Origin: Reyranella sp.
GTDB lineage: Bacteria; Pseudomonadota; Alphaproteobacteria; Reyranellales; Reyranellaceae
DNA length: 64,000 nt
Direction of reading: 5' to 3'
NCBI RefSeq assembly: GCF_017305915.1
Contig: NZ_JAFKJN010000024.1
Location: forward strand, 1 to 64,000
Shown: piece by piece, positions 62,480 to 64,000 of the stretch
Numbering within the stretch: position 1 is the stretch's first letter
Layout: each line of letters starts with the position of its first letter
Translations under genes and position numbers: made by a program
Notes under the pieces: model-generated
The model's input: the letters and a program-made list of their open reading frames with translations, nothing else
Database searches by the model: none
Told to the model about the DNA's origin: nothing

Positions 62480-64000
62480 ATGGCCCGTTTGCTTGCTTTC
62501 CTGCTCGCCCTCGTCGTCGCCGGACCTGGGTTCGCGCAGTCGTCCCCGCCGGCGTCCGTGGTGAAGACGGAGAACATCCGCGCCGAGCTGGTTTCCGAGG
62601 TTTCCGAGGTTTCCGCCGGCCAGCCGTTCTGGGCCGGCCTGCGGCTCACCATCCGGCCGAAGTGGCACACCTATTGGAAGAACCCCGGCGATTCGGGCCT
62701 GCCGACCGAGATCAACTGGAAGCTCAGCGGCGCCAAGGCCGATCCGATCGTCTGGCCGGCGCCCAGCTTCTTCAACATCGGCGGCGTCATCAACTACGGC
62801 TATCACGACGATGTCCTGCTGCTGACCAGGATCACGCCGGCCGCCGACGCGTCGGGCCAGCTCGCGCTCAACGCCGACGCCACCTGGCTGGTGTGCGAGG
62901 ACGTGTGCATTCCCGAAGAGGGCAAGTTCACGCTCATCCTGCCGGTCGGTTCGTCGAAGCCGGCCGATGCCGATACCCGCGCGCTGTTCGACAAGGCGCG
63001 CCGTACGGTACCGACGGAGAGCCCGTGGCCCGCGCGCTTCGGGCTCTCGAAGGCGGGCGATCCGACGCTCGAGGTCGCGGCCAAGGGGCTGAAGCCCGAG
63101 ACGATCCGCGACGCCTACTTCTTCCCCGCCGAATGGGGACCGGTCGCCAACATGGCGCAGCAGAAGGCTGTCGTGACGGCGAACGGCATCACGATTCCGC
63201 TGAAGAAGGGCGACGCCAAGGCCGATACCTCGGCCAAGGCCGCCGCCCCGCAGCAGATCGCGGGCACGCTGGTGCTGACCGAGAAGACCGGCGACGGCGA
63301 GCAGCGCCAGGCCTTCGACGTCACCGCCAAGGTCGATCCCAATTTCGTGCCGGCATCGCCGCTGTCGGCGAGCGGCGGCGAATCGATCTCGCTGGTGCAG
63401 GCGCTGCTGTTCGCGCTGCTGGGCGGCCTGATCCTGAACCTGATGCCCTGCGTGTTCCCGGTGCTGGCGATGAAGGCGGCGGCCTTCGCGCGGCTGGCCG
63501 GCCACGAGTGCAGCGCGATGCGGCGCGATGGTCTTGCCTATACCGGCGGCGTGCTGGTCGCCTTCGCGGCGATGGCCGCGGTCGTGGTCGCGATCCGCTC
63601 GAGCGTCGGCGACGTGAGCTGGGGCTTCCAGTTCCAGTCGCCGATCTTCTCGCTGCTGATCGCCTACCTGTTCTTCGTCGTCGGCCTCAACCTCGCCGGC
63701 GTGTTCGAGATCGGCGGCAGCTTCGCCTTCGGTCAGGGTCTGACCGCAAAGCGCGGCGTCACCGGCGCCTTCTTCACCGGCGTGCTGGCGGTCGTCGTGG
63801 CGACGCCCTGCACCGCGCCGTTCATGGCGGCGGCGCTGGGCTTCGCGCTCAGCCAGCCGGCGCCGCAGACCGTGGCCGTGCTGCTCGCCATGGGCGTCGG
63901 CCTCGCCCTGCCTTATCTCGCGCTGTCGATGACGCCCGCGTTGCAGCGGCTGATGCCGCGGCCCGGCGTATGGATGGACCGGCTGCGCCAGTTCCTGGCC
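62480..64000 (+). CDS. DsbD/ScsB-like thiol:disulfide interchange protein (partial, continues past window)
   Basis: Visible are 507 residues. A signal peptide (LLAFLLALVVAGPGFAQ) precedes a DsbC-N-like periplasmic domain with HTYWKNPGDSGLP and the WLVCEDVCIPEEGKF cysteine pair. A DsbD membrane domain follows with LMPCVFPVLAMKA (near residue 320) and VVATPCTAPFMAAAL cysteines, which carry electrons across the membrane. The C-terminal thioredoxin-like part would lie beyond the edge. It shuttles reducing power to periplasmic partners and metal (often copper) tolerance. A 9-base unit (GTTTCCGAG) is repeated near 62591, giving VSEVSEVSA. Confidence 0.85.
   Translation, partial: MARLLAFLLALVVAGPGFAQSSPPASVVKTENIRAELVSEVSEVSAGQPFWAGLRLTIRPKWHTYWKNPGDSGLPTEINWKLSGAKADPIVWPAPSFFNIGGVINYGYHDDVLLLTRITPAADASGQLALNADATWLVCEDVCIPEEGKFTLILPVGSSKPADADTRALFDKARRTVPTESPWPARFGLSKAGDPTLEVAAKGLKPETIRDAYFFPAEWGPVANMAQQKAVVTANGITIPLKKGDAKADTSAKAAAPQQIAGTLVLTEKTGDGEQRQAFDVTAKVDPNFVPASPLSASGGESISLVQALLFALLGGLILNLMPCVFPVLAMKAAAFARLAGHECSAMRRDGLAYTGGVLVAFAAMAAVVVAIRSSVGDVSWGFQFQSPIFSLLIAYLFFVVGLNLAGVFEIGGSFAFGQGLTAKRGVTGAFFTGVLAVVVATPCTAPFMAAALGFALSQPAPQTVAVLLAMGVGLALPYLALSMTPALQRLMPRPGVWMDRLRQFLA

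Overview
The window is high-GC, densely packed bacterial chromosome with no rRNA, tRNA, CRISPR array or complete mobile element. Gene content and order point to an alphaproteobacterium. The clearest markers are pckA next to chvI-chvG, the hprK-rapZ-EIIA(Man)-HPr string leading to ahcY, the tsaE-amgK-murU-addB-addA-trxA string, and pyrF-trpF-trpB-trpA with accD-folC nearby. A Rhodospirillales/Reyranella-like soil bacterium is my best guess; the genus is inference.

Layout. 1-470: edge fragment of an IS3-type transposase gene and a lower-GC stretch. 0.5-12 kb: transport and small-molecule genes (TDT carrier, flavin reductase, CHAD protein, CobW-type metal GTPase, a NitT/TauT ABC operon, MFS carrier, GFA enzyme, OsmC, TctC-type binding protein), with a decayed higBA toxin-antitoxin pair and a frameshifted ModA-like gene. 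11.4-15.3 kb: a GDT1-type Mn exporter gene behind a probable yybP-ykoY Mn riboswitch, divergent from polA. 15.3-20.7 kb: GST, Rieske oxygenase, membrane adenylate/guanylate cyclase, pckA. 20.8-26.4 kb: HugZ-like gene, then chvI, chvG, hprK, rapZ, EIIA(Man) and HPr. 26.4-28.3 kb: GIY-YIG pseudogene and ahcY with a candidate operator and terminator. 28.3-37.1 kb: tsaE, amgK, murU (cell-wall sugar recycling), addB, addA (break repair), trxA. 37.1-46.7 kb, mostly minus strand: folC, accD, D,D-carboxypeptidase, MBL hydrolase, Lrp regulator, trpA, trpB, ridA, trpF, pyrF. 46.7-53.1 kb: a DUF2442/DUF4160 pair, glpK, polyprenyl synthase, RNA methyltransferase, S49 peptidase, a collapsed Pit phosphate carrier and a carbamoyl-D-amino-acid hydrolase. 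53.1-57.7 kb: broken zeta-type toxin with an intact small partner, an actinobacterial-type DapD, OmpA-like protein, uronate-dehydrogenase-like gene with its FadR-type regulator and operator, GNAT. 57.7-64 kb: small membrane protein, unknown 422-aa protein, TTC38-like TPR protein, M20 amidohydrolase, and the start of a DsbD/ScsB-like gene cut by the window edge.

How it fits together. Much is housekeeping in tight, overlapping operons (ATGA, GTGA and TTGA junctions). The ChvI/ChvG and PTS proteins form the conserved alphaproteobacterial envelope-stress/carbon-signalling block. The accessory material between these blocks is strikingly decayed: at least five genes or modules are broken by frameshift, nonsense mutation or internal deletion, including two toxin-antitoxin loci. 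I found no clear candidate for an entirely new system. The best leads are the decayed loci, the Mn riboswitch, a perfect 28-bp inverted repeat containing the hprK start codon, a RidA protein with a histone-H1-like tail inside the trp operon, and the actinobacterial-type DapD.
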